This document shows positions 25,358 to 34,160 of a stretch of DNA of 64,000 nt, piece by piece (the first letter of the stretch is position 1; every line of letters starts with the position of its first letter). A model generated the notes under the pieces. That model was not told the DNA's origin. It was given only the letters and a program-made list of their open reading frames with translations, and did no database searches. The stretch is from Streptomyces sulfonofaciens (GTDB lineage: Bacteria > Actinomycetota > Actinomycetes > Streptomycetales > Streptomycetaceae), in NCBI RefSeq assembly GCF_014656295.1, contig NZ_BNCD01000003.1:472155-536154 (forward strand), read 5' to 3'. Both the position numbers and the translations under genes were made by a program.

Positions 25358-26385
25358 CCACCCGGGCCCGTGTGCTCGTCCTCGTCTGCACGATCGTCCT
25401 GCTCGCGGCCGTCGCCACCGCCTCCGTGCTGCACGCGGCGGCCCGCTCCGAGCGCAAGGACCGCGCCCGGCCGGGCGGCCCCGGCGTCAGCGCGGGCCGG
25501 GTCGCCCTGGTGGGCGGGGGCGGCGGCCGGATCGTCTTCAGGAACATGGCCTGGGGACCGCACCGCGACGAGCTGAGCAGTGTGCCGGCGGACCGGCCCG
25601 GCGCTGGGCGCACCGCCTCCGGCGTGCGCTGCCTGCGCTTCCACGCCGCCGCGGGCACCGGCATCTGCCTCCAGGCGGTGCACGGCGCCGTCCAGGACAG
25701 CTACCGTGCGGTGGTCCTCGACTCCCGGCTGCACGTGAGGGCGCACTACGCCGTGGGCGGCGTCCCGTCCCGCGCCCGTGTCTCGCCGAGCGGCCGACTG
25801 GCCACCTGGACGGTCTTCGTGGACGGCGACTCCTACGCGAACAGCACCTTCTCGACCCGTGCCACCGTCCTCGACACCCGCACCGGAAAGTTGATCCCGT
25901 CCCTGGAGGAGTTCCGGGTGGTCAGGGACGGCCGTCCCTACCACGCCGCCGACGTCAACTTCTGGGGCGTCACCTTCGCCGCCGACGACCGCCACTTCTA
26001 CGCCACACTGGCCACGCAGGGCAGGACCTACCTGGTCCGCGGCGACCTGGCCACCCGGACGGTGACGACGGTGCACGACAACGTCGAGTGCCCGTCCCTG
26101 TCCCCCGACGGAACCCGCATCGCCTTCAAGAAGCGCGTCAAGGGCCTGCCCGCGGACGCGCCCTGGCGGCTGTACGTCCTCGACCTGCGCACCGGCCGCG
26201 AGACCGCGCTCGCCGAGACCCGCAACGTCGACGACCAGGCGCTGTGGCGCGACGACAGCACCCTCGCGTACGCGCTGCCCGGCGACTACGGCGCCGACCT
26301 CTACACCGTGCCCGCCGACGGCAGCGGCGCCCCGCGCCTGCTGATGAAGGCGGCACTGGCACCGGTGTACCTCGGCACAGGCTGA
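25354..26385 (+). CDS. Membrane-anchored TolB-like beta-propeller protein
   Basis: Unknown function, 343 residues. One N-terminal hydrophobic helix (VLVLVCTIVLLAAVATA, residues 7-23) acts as an uncleaved anchor or signal. The outside part has WD40/PD40-like repeats: VSPSGRLATWTVF near 145, WGVTFAADDRHFYATL near 205, CPSLSPDGTRIAFKKR near 248 and VPADGSGAPRLL near 322. The ATG overlaps the MFS stop (ATGA) and has GAGGAGG 7 nt upstream. It may be a sensor, scaffold or partner of the phosphatase. Confidence 0.78.
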   Translation: MTTRARVLVLVCTIVLLAAVATASVLHAAARSERKDRARPGGPGVSAGRVALVGGGGGRIVFRNMAWGPHRDELSSVPADRPGAGRTASGVRCLRFHAAAGTGICLQAVHGAVQDSYRAVVLDSRLHVRAHYAVGGVPSRARVSPSGRLATWTVFVDGDSYANSTFSTRATVLDTRTGKLIPSLEEFRVVRDGRPYHAADVNFWGVTFAADDRHFYATLATQGRTYLVRGDLATRTVTTVHDNVECPSLSPDGTRIAFKKRVKGLPADAPWRLYVLDLRTGRETALAETRNVDDQALWRDDSTLAYALPGDYGADLYTVPADGSGAPRLLMKAALAPVYLGTG

Positions 26386-26412
26386 ACCCGCCGCCCCGGG
26401 GCGGGGCAGCGG

Positions 26413-26440
26413 GCCGGGGCCGGCTTCCGCGGGCCCCGGC
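26413..26440. terminator. Stem-loop between convergent genes
   Basis: Perfect 9-bp arms GCCGGGGCC (26413-26421) and its complement (26432-26440) with a 10-nt loop, 27 bp after the propeller gene stop and facing the glutamine synthetase-like gene. Confidence 0.6.
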
Positions 26441-26535
26441 GGGGAGGCCGGGGGCGGCAGGCGCGGTGACGGGAGGCCGGGGCCGCCCGGCCCCGCCCGG
26501 AGGGGCAGGGCCGGGGACGGGCCTTCGGGCTGCCG

Positions 26536-27897
26536 CTACAGCACCGGCAGGCTCTTGCGCAGCTCGAACGCGGTGACCTCGGAGCGGTACTCCTCCCACT
26601 CCTGCTTCTTGTTGCGCAGGAAGAAGCCGAAGACGTGCTCGCCGAGGGTCTCCGCGACCAGCTCGCTGTGCTCCATCAGGGAGATCGCCTCGCCGAGGTT
26701 CTGCGGCAGCGGCTCGATGCCCATGGCGCGGCGCTCGGCGTCGGTGAGGGCCCAGACGTCGTCGTCGGCGCCGGGGCCGAGCTCGTAGTTCTCCTCGATG
26801 CCCTTCAGACCCGCGGCGAGCAGCAGGGCGTAGGAGAGGTAGGGGTTGCAGCCGCTGTCCAGCGAGCGGACCTCGACCCGGGCCGAGCCGGTCTTGCCGG
26901 GCTTGTACATCGGGACCCGGATGAGGGCCGAGCGGTTGTTGTGGCCCCAGCAGATGTACGAGGGGGCCTCGCCCCCGGCGCCCGCCGGGCGCTCGGCCCC
27001 GCCCCAGATGCGCTTGTAGGAGTTCACCCACTGGTTGGTGACCGCGGAGACCTCCGCGGCGTGCCGCAGCAGGCCCGCGATGAAGGACCGGCCGACCTTG
27101 GAGAGCTGGTACTCGGCGCCCGACTCGTAGAAGGCGTTGCGGTCGCCCTCGAAGAGGGAGAGGTGGGTGTGCATGCCGGAGCCCGGGTACTCCGAGAACG
27201 GCTTCGGCATGAAGGTGGCCTGCACCCCCTGCTCCAGCGCCACCTGCTTCATGATCAGACGGAACGTCATGATGTTGTCGGCGGTGGAGAGCGCGTCGGC
27301 GTACCGCAGGTCGATCTCCTGCTGGCCGGGGGCGCCCTCGTGGTGGGAGAACTCCACCGAGATGCCCATGGACTCCAGCATGGTGATCGCCTGGCGGCGG
27401 AAGTCCATGCCGACGTTCTGCGGGGTGTGGTCGAAGTAGCCGGAGGAGTCGGCCGGGGTGGGGCGGGAGCCGTCCACCGGCTTGTCCTTCAGCAGGAAGA
27501 ACTCGATCTCGGGGTGGGTGTAGAAGGTGAAGCCGAGGTCGGAGGTCTTGGCGAGGGCGCGCTTGAGGACGTAGCGCGGGTCGGCGAAGGACGGGGAGCG
27601 GTCCGGCATGAGGATGTCGCAGAACATCCGGGCGGTGCCCGGGGCCTCCGCGCGCCAGGGCAGGACCTGGAACGTCGCGGGATCCGGCTTGGCGATCATG
27701 TCGGACTCGTAGACCCGGGCGAACCCCTCGATCGCCGAGCCGTCGAACCCGATGCCCTCGTCGAAGGCCTGCTCCAGCTCGGCGGGAGCGACCGCGACGG
27801 ACTTGAGGAAGCCGAGAACATCCGTGAACCACAGGCGTACGAACCGGATGTCGCGCTCCTCCAAGGTCCGGAGCACGAATTCCTGTTGCTTATCCAT
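26536..27897 (-). CDS. glnA2: Glutamine synthetase-like protein, GlnA2 type (gamma-glutamylpolyamine synthetase)
   Basis: ATP-dependent gamma-glutamyl ligase of the GS fold, 453 residues. The sequence opens MDKQQEFVLRTLEERDIRF, as I recall for Streptomyces coelicolor GlnA2, an enzyme reported to glutamylate polyamines rather than ammonia. GS elements: GFDGSAIEGF near 57, HPEIEFFLL near 131, HHEGAPGQQEIDLRY near 193, GSGMHTHLSL near 248 and NNRSALIRVP near 318. The C-terminal stretch NYELGPGADDDVW does not match the adenylylated tyrosine loop of class I-beta GlnA, so GlnE control is unlikely. ATG at 27897 has GGAAG about 7 nt upstream. Transcribed towards the propeller gene. Confidence 0.88.
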   Translation of the reverse strand: MDKQQEFVLRTLEERDIRFVRLWFTDVLGFLKSVAVAPAELEQAFDEGIGFDGSAIEGFARVYESDMIAKPDPATFQVLPWRAEAPGTARMFCDILMPDRSPSFADPRYVLKRALAKTSDLGFTFYTHPEIEFFLLKDKPVDGSRPTPADSSGYFDHTPQNVGMDFRRQAITMLESMGISVEFSHHEGAPGQQEIDLRYADALSTADNIMTFRLIMKQVALEQGVQATFMPKPFSEYPGSGMHTHLSLFEGDRNAFYESGAEYQLSKVGRSFIAGLLRHAAEVSAVTNQWVNSYKRIWGGAERPAGAGGEAPSYICWGHNNRSALIRVPMYKPGKTGSARVEVRSLDSGCNPYLSYALLLAAGLKGIEENYELGPGADDDVWALTDAERRAMGIEPLPQNLGEAISLMEHSELVAETLGEHVFGFFLRNKKQEWEEYRSEVTAFELRKSLPVL

Positions 27898-28293
27898 AGT
27901 CGACTTCCACCCATCCTTGCTGGTCAGGCTCGCGTGCAACGACGCCATGGGGAACATCGATGCGTATGAGCATCCCACCACGCCATTTCGGGCACATTGC
28001 AGGCGATCACCTGAACGTGCTGTGTCTGCTTCCTATCCGGTTCTCTTCGGCCCGGCTCTCGTCCGCTCCCGCCGGTCTCCCGCCCGGCTCGTGTGGTGGC
28101 CCATGCCCTCATTGTGGGGCACTCCGGCGCTCTTGATCGAGCCGGGATTCGCGCGGGTCGCCGGGCCCGGCACCGCACCGTGCCGCGATCGGCGGGAGAG
28201 GGCCCGCGGCGGCCCGCACGGGGCCCCGCGACGGTCCCACTACCATCAGCAGGCCCGCTCCTTTCTCCTTACATATGAAGGACACACCACGCC
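27898..28293. promoter_or_regulatory. 396-bp divergent intergenic region
   Basis: Contains no credible gene. A near-palindrome, CAGGCGATCACCTG with one mismatched pair, lies at 28000-28013 upstream of the GlnA2-type gene. TACCAT at 28240-28245 is a possible -10 for the DUF3105 gene, whose ATG has AAGGA about 12 nt upstream. I see no clear GlnR-type site. Confidence 0.4.
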
Positions 28294-29061
28294 ATGGGTT
28301 CCGCCAAGAGCAGTGGCACCACCGCGTCGCGCACCGCGCCGACAGCCGACGGCCCCCGCGAAGGGGACGTGCGCGGCGGCGGCCGGCGCCGCGCCCCGAT
28401 CCTGCGCCGGGGCACGCCGGTCGGGGCCGCCGGCACCGTCAGCACCGTCCTGTGCGGGATGCTGGTCCTCGCGGCCTGCTCACCGGACGCGGGCTCCGGG
28501 GACGCGAAGGGCTCCGGTGCCGGGCGGGCGGAGGCGTCGGCGGCGCCGTCCGCGACCGCTGCCGGGGGCCCGGGAGGGCGGCAGGGCGGCAAGGGGGGCG
28601 CGCCCGCGTTCACGGTGGGTCCGGACGGTGTGACGTCCTGGAACCCCGGCGGCCTCGGCCGGGAGCACGTCACCAAGCCCGTGCACTACCCGATGATCCC
28701 GCCGGTGGGCGGCGACCACGCCCCCGTCTGGATGAACTGCAACGGCGACGTCTACACCGAGGCCGTGCCCGACGTGAACGCCGTGCACTCGCTGGAGCAC
28801 GGTGCCGTCTGGGTCACCTACACCGGCAGGGCGGACCCCGCGGACGTGCGGAAGCTGGCGGCGCTGGTGGCCAGGACGCCGTACTCGCTGATGAGTCCGT
28901 ACCCCGCTCAGAAGGCGCCGATCATGCTCACCGCCTGGGGCAGGCAGCGCACGGTCGGCGGGGCGGACGACCCGGCCGTGGGGGCGTTCTTCGCCGACTT
29001 CGTGCAGGGCCCGCAGACGCCCGAGCCGGGCGCGCCCTGCACCGGGGGCCTGGCGCGGTGA
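28294..29061 (+). CDS. DUF3105 exported (lipo)protein
   Basis: Function unknown, 255 residues. A long basic N-terminus leads to a hydrophobic stretch ending in a lipobox (LVLAAC, Cys near residue 62), then a low-complexity Gly/Ala/Ser linker to about 105. The conserved DUF3105 core follows: HYPMIPPVGGDHAPVWMNCN near 130-149, HSLEHGAVWVTY near 165-176 and LMSPYP near 200. The conserved His, Met and Cys residues suggest metal binding. The GTGA overlap with the DUF305 gene shows translational coupling; the two exported proteins probably act together. Confidence 0.85.
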   Translation: MGSAKSSGTTASRTAPTADGPREGDVRGGGRRRAPILRRGTPVGAAGTVSTVLCGMLVLAACSPDAGSGDAKGSGAGRAEASAAPSATAAGGPGGRQGGKGGAPAFTVGPDGVTSWNPGGLGREHVTKPVHYPMIPPVGGDHAPVWMNCNGDVYTEAVPDVNAVHSLEHGAVWVTYTGRADPADVRKLAALVARTPYSLMSPYPAQKAPIMLTAWGRQRTVGGADDPAVGAFFADFVQGPQTPEPGAPCTGGLAR

Positions 29062-29738
29062 GGCGGCGCGGAGCCGCCCGTGCCGCCGCCGTCGCCGCGG
29101 TGCTCCTCGCGGCGGCCGGCGGCTTCGCGCTGGGCGACGCGCACGGCTCGGGCGGCGCCGCGCCCGGGCGGGGCGCCGCGGCCGGGGGCGCCCCGGCGGC
29201 CCGCGGCGGGCAAACGGTGCCGGCGGCCGACTCCCCGGACGCCGGCTTCGCCCGCGACATGGCGGTCCACCACCAGCAGGCCGTGGAGCTGTCGTACGTG
29301 GTGCGCGACCGCACCCGCGACGAGGAGGTCAGGCGCCCCGCGTACGACATCGCGCAGACCCAGGCGAACCAGCGCGGCATGCTGCTGGGCTGGCTGGACC
29401 TGTGGGGGCTGCCGAAGGTGTCGGCCGACCCGCCGATGGCCTGGATGGGCATGGGCGCCGCGGAGCCCGGCCGCGACGGTGCCCTGATGCCGGGCATGGC
29501 GACGACGGCCCAGCTCGACCGGCTGCGCACGGCGAGCGGCAGGCAGGCCGAGATCCTGTACCTGCGGCTGATGACGGCCCATCACCGCGGCGGCGTCCAC
29601 ATGGCGGGGGCCTGCGCCGCCGCCTGCGCCACCCCGGCCGCGAAGCGCCTGGCGCAGGGCATCGTGACGGCGCAGCAGTCGGAGATCGGCGCGATGGCGG
29701 AGCTGTTGCGCGAGCGGGGCGCGGAGCCGCCCGCCTGA
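29058..29738 (+). CDS. DUF305 exported protein
   Basis: Helical-bundle DUF305 protein of 226 residues, likely outside the cell. N-terminal signal or anchor (basic RRRGAARAAA then hydrophobic Ala/Leu) and a Gly/Ala-rich spacer to about 50. The duplicated DUF305 signature is clear: FARDMAVHHQQAVELS near 65-80 and TAHHRGGVHMAGAC near 172-185, with a Met-rich middle (MAWMGMGAAEPG, ALMPGMAT). The His/Met pattern is typical of metal-binding relatives, and cyanobacterial CopM is a DUF305 copper protein (family knowledge). Start is GTG at 29058, overlapping the DUF3105 stop. Confidence 0.87.
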   Translation: MRRRGAARAAAVAAVLLAAAGGFALGDAHGSGGAAPGRGAAAGGAPAARGGQTVPAADSPDAGFARDMAVHHQQAVELSYVVRDRTRDEEVRRPAYDIAQTQANQRGMLLGWLDLWGLPKVSADPPMAWMGMGAAEPGRDGALMPGMATTAQLDRLRTASGRQAEILYLRLMTAHHRGGVHMAGACAAACATPAAKRLAQGIVTAQQSEIGAMAELLRERGAEPPA

Positions 29739-30107
29739 GCGCTCCGGCGCCCGATCCGCCCTCCCCGCCGCGCCACCACGCCCCCGCACACCGCTACGCC
29801 CTCGCGCGCCACCACACCCCCGGCCGCACGCCACCGCACCCCCGGCCGGCACGCGGTCCGCCGGCTCCCCCACCGCGCACCGCCCACCCGCCGGGCACCT
29901 GCCGTGCGCCGCGTGTGCAGGCACCCGGTGCGACGGAACCGCAACCTGCGCGAAACCGGCAGGCACCGCCAAATCGGCCCCGGTCAACCGTTCCTTGGGC
30001 TCTTCTTGGTTCTCCCGTTCCCCTGACGTGAACCGTTCATGGCAAGAGTGATCTCTTGCGTGTGCGCTCCTGCGTCACACGAAACGAACTGCACCGCAGG
30101 GGGTTCC
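29739..30107. promoter_or_regulatory. Intergenic region with inverted repeat before the S53 peptidase gene
   Basis: The first 200 bp are CCACC/CACCC-rich simple sequence with no gene. GCAAGAG (30042-30048) and CTCTTGC (30053-30059) form a perfect 7-bp inverted repeat with a 4-bp spacer, about 50 bp before the peptidase start. The same arms, with an 8-bp spacer, occur at 7375-7396 near malR. Its regulator is unknown. Confidence 0.45.
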
Positions 30108-32087
30108 ATGAGATCCAACCGCGCCGCCGTGCGCACCAGTGTGAGTCTGGCGGCGGCACTGCCGCTGCTCACCGGTGCCCTGGCGCTCGGCATACCCGCG
30201 GCCCACGCGGACCAGAACCCGGGCGCCCGCGACACGCTCAGGGGCAGCACCAGGCCGCTCTGGGCCACCGGCACGTCCGACCGGGGCGCCACGGCGAACG
30301 GCAGCAGGGTCGAGGCCCGGGTCTACCTGGCCGGACGCGACGCGCAGGGCCTGGCCGCGTACGCACGTGCCGTGTCCGACCCCGACTCGGCGTCGTACGG
30401 CAGGTTCCTCTCCGCCGCACAGGCGCAGGAACGCTTCGGCGCCACGGACGAGCAGGTGGGTGCCGTCACGTCCTGGCTCAAGGGCGCCGGGTTCACCGTC
30501 ACCGCCACCACCCGGCACTACATCGCGGTGTCGGGTGACGTGAGCGCCGCCGAGAAGGCGTTCGGCACCCAGTTGCACAACTACCGCAAGGGCAGCAGGA
30601 CCTACCGCGCGCCGCAGCACGCCGCCACCGTGCCGGCCTCCCTGAACGGCGCCGTCCTCACCGTCACCGGCCTGGACACCGCGCCCCACAAGGCCGACCA
30701 CAAGGACGAGCTGCCGCCGCCGGACGCGGTCTTCCGCAACGCCGGCCCCTTCTCGTCCTCCTACGGCTCGAACACCGCCACCACCCTGCCCGAGGCGTAC
30801 GGATCCAAGGTCCCCTACGCGACCAAGGGCTACACCGGCGAGCAGCTCCGCGCCGCGTACGGGGCGGGCAAGCGGACCGGCAAGGGCGTCACCGTGGCCA
30901 TCACCGACGCCTACGCCTCGCCCACCATCGAGCAGGACGCCGCCCAGTACGCCAAGCGCAACGGCGACGCGCGCTACCAGGGCGGCCAGCTCACCCAGGC
31001 GCTGCCGGGCGAGTACACCCACACGGGAGCCGACGACTGCGACGCGGCCGGCTGGTACGGCGAGGAGTCGCTGGACGTGGAGGCGGTGCACGCTCTCGCG
31101 CCCGCCTCGAACATCGTCTACGTCGGCGCCGCGTCCTGCTACGACGACGACCTGCTCGACTCGCTCAGCAAGGTCGTCGACAGCCACCTCGCCGACATCG
31201 TCTCCAACTCGTGGGGCGACATCGAGGAGAACCAGACCCCGGACGTCGCCGCGGCCTACGACCAGGTCTTCCAGCTCGGCGCCATCGAGGGCATCGGCTT
31301 CTACTTCTCCTCCGGCGACAACGGCGACGAGGTCGACCACACCGGGACGAAACAGGTCGACGTGCCGGCCAGCTCGGCCTGGGTGACCTCGGTGGGCGGC
31401 ACGGCGCTCGCCGTGGGCCGGGGCGACACCTACGAGTGGGAGACGGGCTGGGGCACCGACAAGGCCGCGCTGTCCGAGGACGGCAAGAGCTGGAACGGCC
31501 TCCCCGGCACGTTCAACGGCGGCGCGGGCGGCGGCACCAGCAAGCACGTGGCGCAGCCCTTCTACCAGAAGGGCGTCGTCCCGGACTCGCTCGCCAAGGC
31601 CAACGGTGCCACGCCGATGCGCACGGTGCCGGACATCGCGGCGATAGCGGACCCCAACACCGGGTTCCTGGTCGGCCAGACCCAGACGTTCCCCGACGGG
31701 TCCCAGCAGTACAGCGAGTACCGCATCGGCGGCACCTCGCTGGCGGCGCCGACGGTCGCGGGCATCCAGGCGCTGGCCCAGCAGGCGCACGGCGGGCGGC
31801 CGCTCGGGTTCGCCAACCCGGCGATCTACGACCGCTACGGTTCGAAGCTGTACCACGACGTCACGGACCACCCGGTGAAGGGCGCGGAGGGCCTCGCCGT
31901 GGCCCGGGTGGACTACGCGAACAGCTACGACGACTCCGAGGGCCTGCTCACGTCGCTGCGCACCCTCGGCAAGGACACCTCGCTGTCCGCGGTGAACGGC
32001 TATGACGACGTCACCGGCGTCGGCTCGCCCGCCCCCGGCTACGTCGAGTCGTACGGCACGCGGCCGGAGCACGGTCACGGCCACTGA
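30108..32087 (+). CDS. Secreted S53 serine-carboxyl peptidase (sedolisin/kumamolisin-like)
   Basis: Exported acid-type endopeptidase, 659 residues. A signal peptide ends at the AHA region near residue 34. A Pro-kumamolisin activation domain spans about 45-195 (YLAGRDAQGLAAYARAVSDP, then SYGRFLSAAQAQERFGA). The catalytic domain follows from about 245: the E-x-x-x-D pair in GEESLDVEAVHALAP near 318-323, oxyanion Asp in SNSWGD near 371, nucleophile Ser in GGTSLAAP near 542, and the C-terminal calcium site YDDVTGVGSP near 637. The proenzyme should self-activate outside. The ATG at 30108 follows a run of Gs; the upstream in-frame ATG would disrupt the signal peptide. Confidence 0.93.
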   Translation: MRSNRAAVRTSVSLAAALPLLTGALALGIPAAHADQNPGARDTLRGSTRPLWATGTSDRGATANGSRVEARVYLAGRDAQGLAAYARAVSDPDSASYGRFLSAAQAQERFGATDEQVGAVTSWLKGAGFTVTATTRHYIAVSGDVSAAEKAFGTQLHNYRKGSRTYRAPQHAATVPASLNGAVLTVTGLDTAPHKADHKDELPPPDAVFRNAGPFSSSYGSNTATTLPEAYGSKVPYATKGYTGEQLRAAYGAGKRTGKGVTVAITDAYASPTIEQDAAQYAKRNGDARYQGGQLTQALPGEYTHTGADDCDAAGWYGEESLDVEAVHALAPASNIVYVGAASCYDDDLLDSLSKVVDSHLADIVSNSWGDIEENQTPDVAAAYDQVFQLGAIEGIGFYFSSGDNGDEVDHTGTKQVDVPASSAWVTSVGGTALAVGRGDTYEWETGWGTDKAALSEDGKSWNGLPGTFNGGAGGGTSKHVAQPFYQKGVVPDSLAKANGATPMRTVPDIAAIADPNTGFLVGQTQTFPDGSQQYSEYRIGGTSLAAPTVAGIQALAQQAHGGRPLGFANPAIYDRYGSKLYHDVTDHPVKGAEGLAVARVDYANSYDDSEGLLTSLRTLGKDTSLSAVNGYDDVTGVGSPAPGYVESYGTRPEHGHGH

Positions 32088-32190
32088 GGTGGCCCTGCAC
32101 GGCGGGTGACGGCCCGCACGTCGGCGCCGTGCCGCGGGGCCCGGGCGTGGGCCGCACCACACCCGGGCCACATCGCGTCGCTCTGACGAT

Positions 32191-32196
32191 TACACT
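32191..32196 (+). promoter_or_regulatory. -10 box of a leaderless nadE transcript
   Basis: TACACT ends 6 nt before the GTG start of nadE, and no Shine-Dalgarno is present. Transcription would begin at or next to the start codon, a common arrangement in Streptomyces. Confidence 0.6.
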
Positions 32197-32202
32197 GGCG
32201 GG

Positions 32203-33957
32203 GTGCCTCAACTTCGCCTCGCCCTGAATCAGATCGACTCGACCGTCGGCGATCTCACCCAGAACGCCGAGGCGGTCGTCCGCTGGACCCGGCACTCCGC
32301 CGAGCAGGGAGCCCACCTGGTGGCGTTCCCCGAGCTCGCGCTGACCGGCTACCCCGTGGAGGACCTGGCCCTGCGCTCGTCCTTCGTCGAGGCGTCCCGC
32401 GACGCGCTGCACGCGCTCGCCGGGAGACTGGTCGACGAGGGCCTCGGGGAGCTGCCGGTGGTCGTCGGCTACCTCGACCGCAGCGAGTCGGCCCAGCCCC
32501 GGTACGGGCAGCCGGCCGGCTCTCCGCAGAACGCGGCGGCCGTGCTGCACCGCGGACGGGTCGTTCTCACCTTCGCCAAGCACCACCTGCCCAACTACGG
32601 CGTCTTCGACGAGTTCCGCTACTTCGTGCCCGGCGACACACTGCCCGTCGTGCGGGTGCACGGCATCGACGTCGCGCTCGCGATCTGCGAGGACCTGTGG
32701 CAGGACGGCGGCCGGGTCCCGGCCACCCGGAGCGCGGGCGCCGGCCTGCTGCTCTCCATCAACGCCTCCCCGTACGAGGCGAAGAAGGACGACACCCGTC
32801 TCGAACTGGTCCGCAAGCGGGCGCAGGAGGCGGGCTGCACGACCGCGTACCTGGCCATGATCGGCGGGCAGGACGAGCTGGTCTTCGACGGCGACTCGAT
32901 CGTCGTGGACCGCGACGGCGCGGTGGTCGCACGGGCGCCGCAGTTCTCGGAGGGCTGCGTGGTGCTGGACCTGGACCTGCCCGCCGCCGCGCCCGAGCCG
33001 CCCTCGGGTGTCGTCGACGACGGCCTGCGCATCGACCACGTGACGCTGTCCGCGGAGCCGCTCCCGCCGTACCCGGCCGAGCTGGCCGGCGGGTACGCCG
33101 AACGGCTCGACGACGACGAGGAGGTGTACTCGGCGCTGGTGGTGGGGCTGCGCGCGTACGTCGCGAAGAACGGCTTCCGCTCGGTGCTGATCGGGCTCTC
33201 CGGCGGCATCGACTCCGCGCTGACCGCCGCCATCGCCTGCGACGCGCTCGGCGCCCAGCACGTCTACGGCGTGTCGATGCCGTCCAAGTACTCCTCGCAG
33301 CACTCCAGGGACGACGCGGCGGAGCTGGCGCGGCGCACCGGGCTCAACTTCCGCACCGTGCCGATCGAACCTATGTTCGATGCGTATATGGCGTCGATGG
33401 AGCTGTCCGGCCTGGCCGAGGAGAACCTCCAGGCGCGGCTGCGCGGCACGCTCCTGATGTCGATCTCCAACCAGGAGGGCCAGATCGTGCTGGCCCCCGG
33501 CAACAAGTCCGAGCTCGCCGTCGGCTACTCGACGCTGTACGGCGACGCGGTCGGGGCGTACGGGCCGATCAAGGACGTCTACAAGACCGCGGTCTTCCGG
33601 CTGGCCGAGTGGCGCAACCGCGCCGCGCGGGACCGGGGGCAGACGCCGCCGATCCCGGAGAACTCGATCAGCAAGCCGCCGAGCGCGGAGCTGCGGCCGG
33701 GGCAGGTCGACACGGACTCGCTGCCCGACTACCCGGTGCTCGACGCGATCCTGGACCGCTACGTGGACCACGACCAGGGCGCGGACGTGATCGTGGCCGC
33801 CGGGTTCGACCCGGAGCTCGTGGCCCGGACGCTGCGGATGGTGGACCGGGCGGAGTACAAGCGGCGGCAGTACCCGCCGGGGACGAAGATCTCCGCGAAG
33901 GGGTTCGGGAAGGACCGGCGTCTTCCGATCACAAACCACTGGCGCGAGAGCGCCTGA
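32203..33957 (+). CDS. nadE: Glutamine-dependent NAD+ synthetase
   Basis: Makes NAD+ from nicotinic acid adenine dinucleotide, ATP and glutamine. The 584-residue product has an N-terminal nitrilase-type glutaminase domain with its triad visible (Glu in AFPELALTGYP near 46, Lys in FAKHHLPNYG near 127, Cys in AICEDLW near 163) and a C-terminal ammonia-dependent ligase domain from about 300 with the pyrophosphatase loop LSGGIDSALTAAI near 333. Length and domain order fit two-domain actinobacterial NadE. The GTG at 32203 is probably translated from a leaderless mRNA. Convergent with the phosphoesterase gene; the 203-bp gap is GC-rich with no clear gene. Confidence 0.95.
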   Translation: MPQLRLALNQIDSTVGDLTQNAEAVVRWTRHSAEQGAHLVAFPELALTGYPVEDLALRSSFVEASRDALHALAGRLVDEGLGELPVVVGYLDRSESAQPRYGQPAGSPQNAAAVLHRGRVVLTFAKHHLPNYGVFDEFRYFVPGDTLPVVRVHGIDVALAICEDLWQDGGRVPATRSAGAGLLLSINASPYEAKKDDTRLELVRKRAQEAGCTTAYLAMIGGQDELVFDGDSIVVDRDGAVVARAPQFSEGCVVLDLDLPAAAPEPPSGVVDDGLRIDHVTLSAEPLPPYPAELAGGYAERLDDDEEVYSALVVGLRAYVAKNGFRSVLIGLSGGIDSALTAAIACDALGAQHVYGVSMPSKYSSQHSRDDAAELARRTGLNFRTVPIEPMFDAYMASMELSGLAEENLQARLRGTLLMSISNQEGQIVLAPGNKSELAVGYSTLYGDAVGAYGPIKDVYKTAVFRLAEWRNRAARDRGQTPPIPENSISKPPSAELRPGQVDTDSLPDYPVLDAILDRYVDHDQGADVIVAAGFDPELVARTLRMVDRAEYKRRQYPPGTKISAKGFGKDRRLPITNHWRESA

Positions 33958-34160
33958 CGCCCGCCCGCGCCCGCCTCGCGCCTGCCCAGGCCCCGGCCGC
34001 CGCGCGCGTGCTCGGCGCCGGCGCCTCCCCGCGGGACCTGCCCCGCGCCCGCGGAGGAGGGCGTCGGCGCGGCGCCCTGCTGCCCGGCGCGGGGGCGATG
34101 CGCGGGGCCCCGCGGCCGGTGCGGGCGGGCTCCGGCACGGTCGCCGGGGCTCCGGCGCGG

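Noticed and set aside
27924-28178. 84-codon minus-strand ORF upstream of the GlnA2-type gene
   Set aside because: Runs into the GlnA2 5' region with Arg-rich composition; no start signal.
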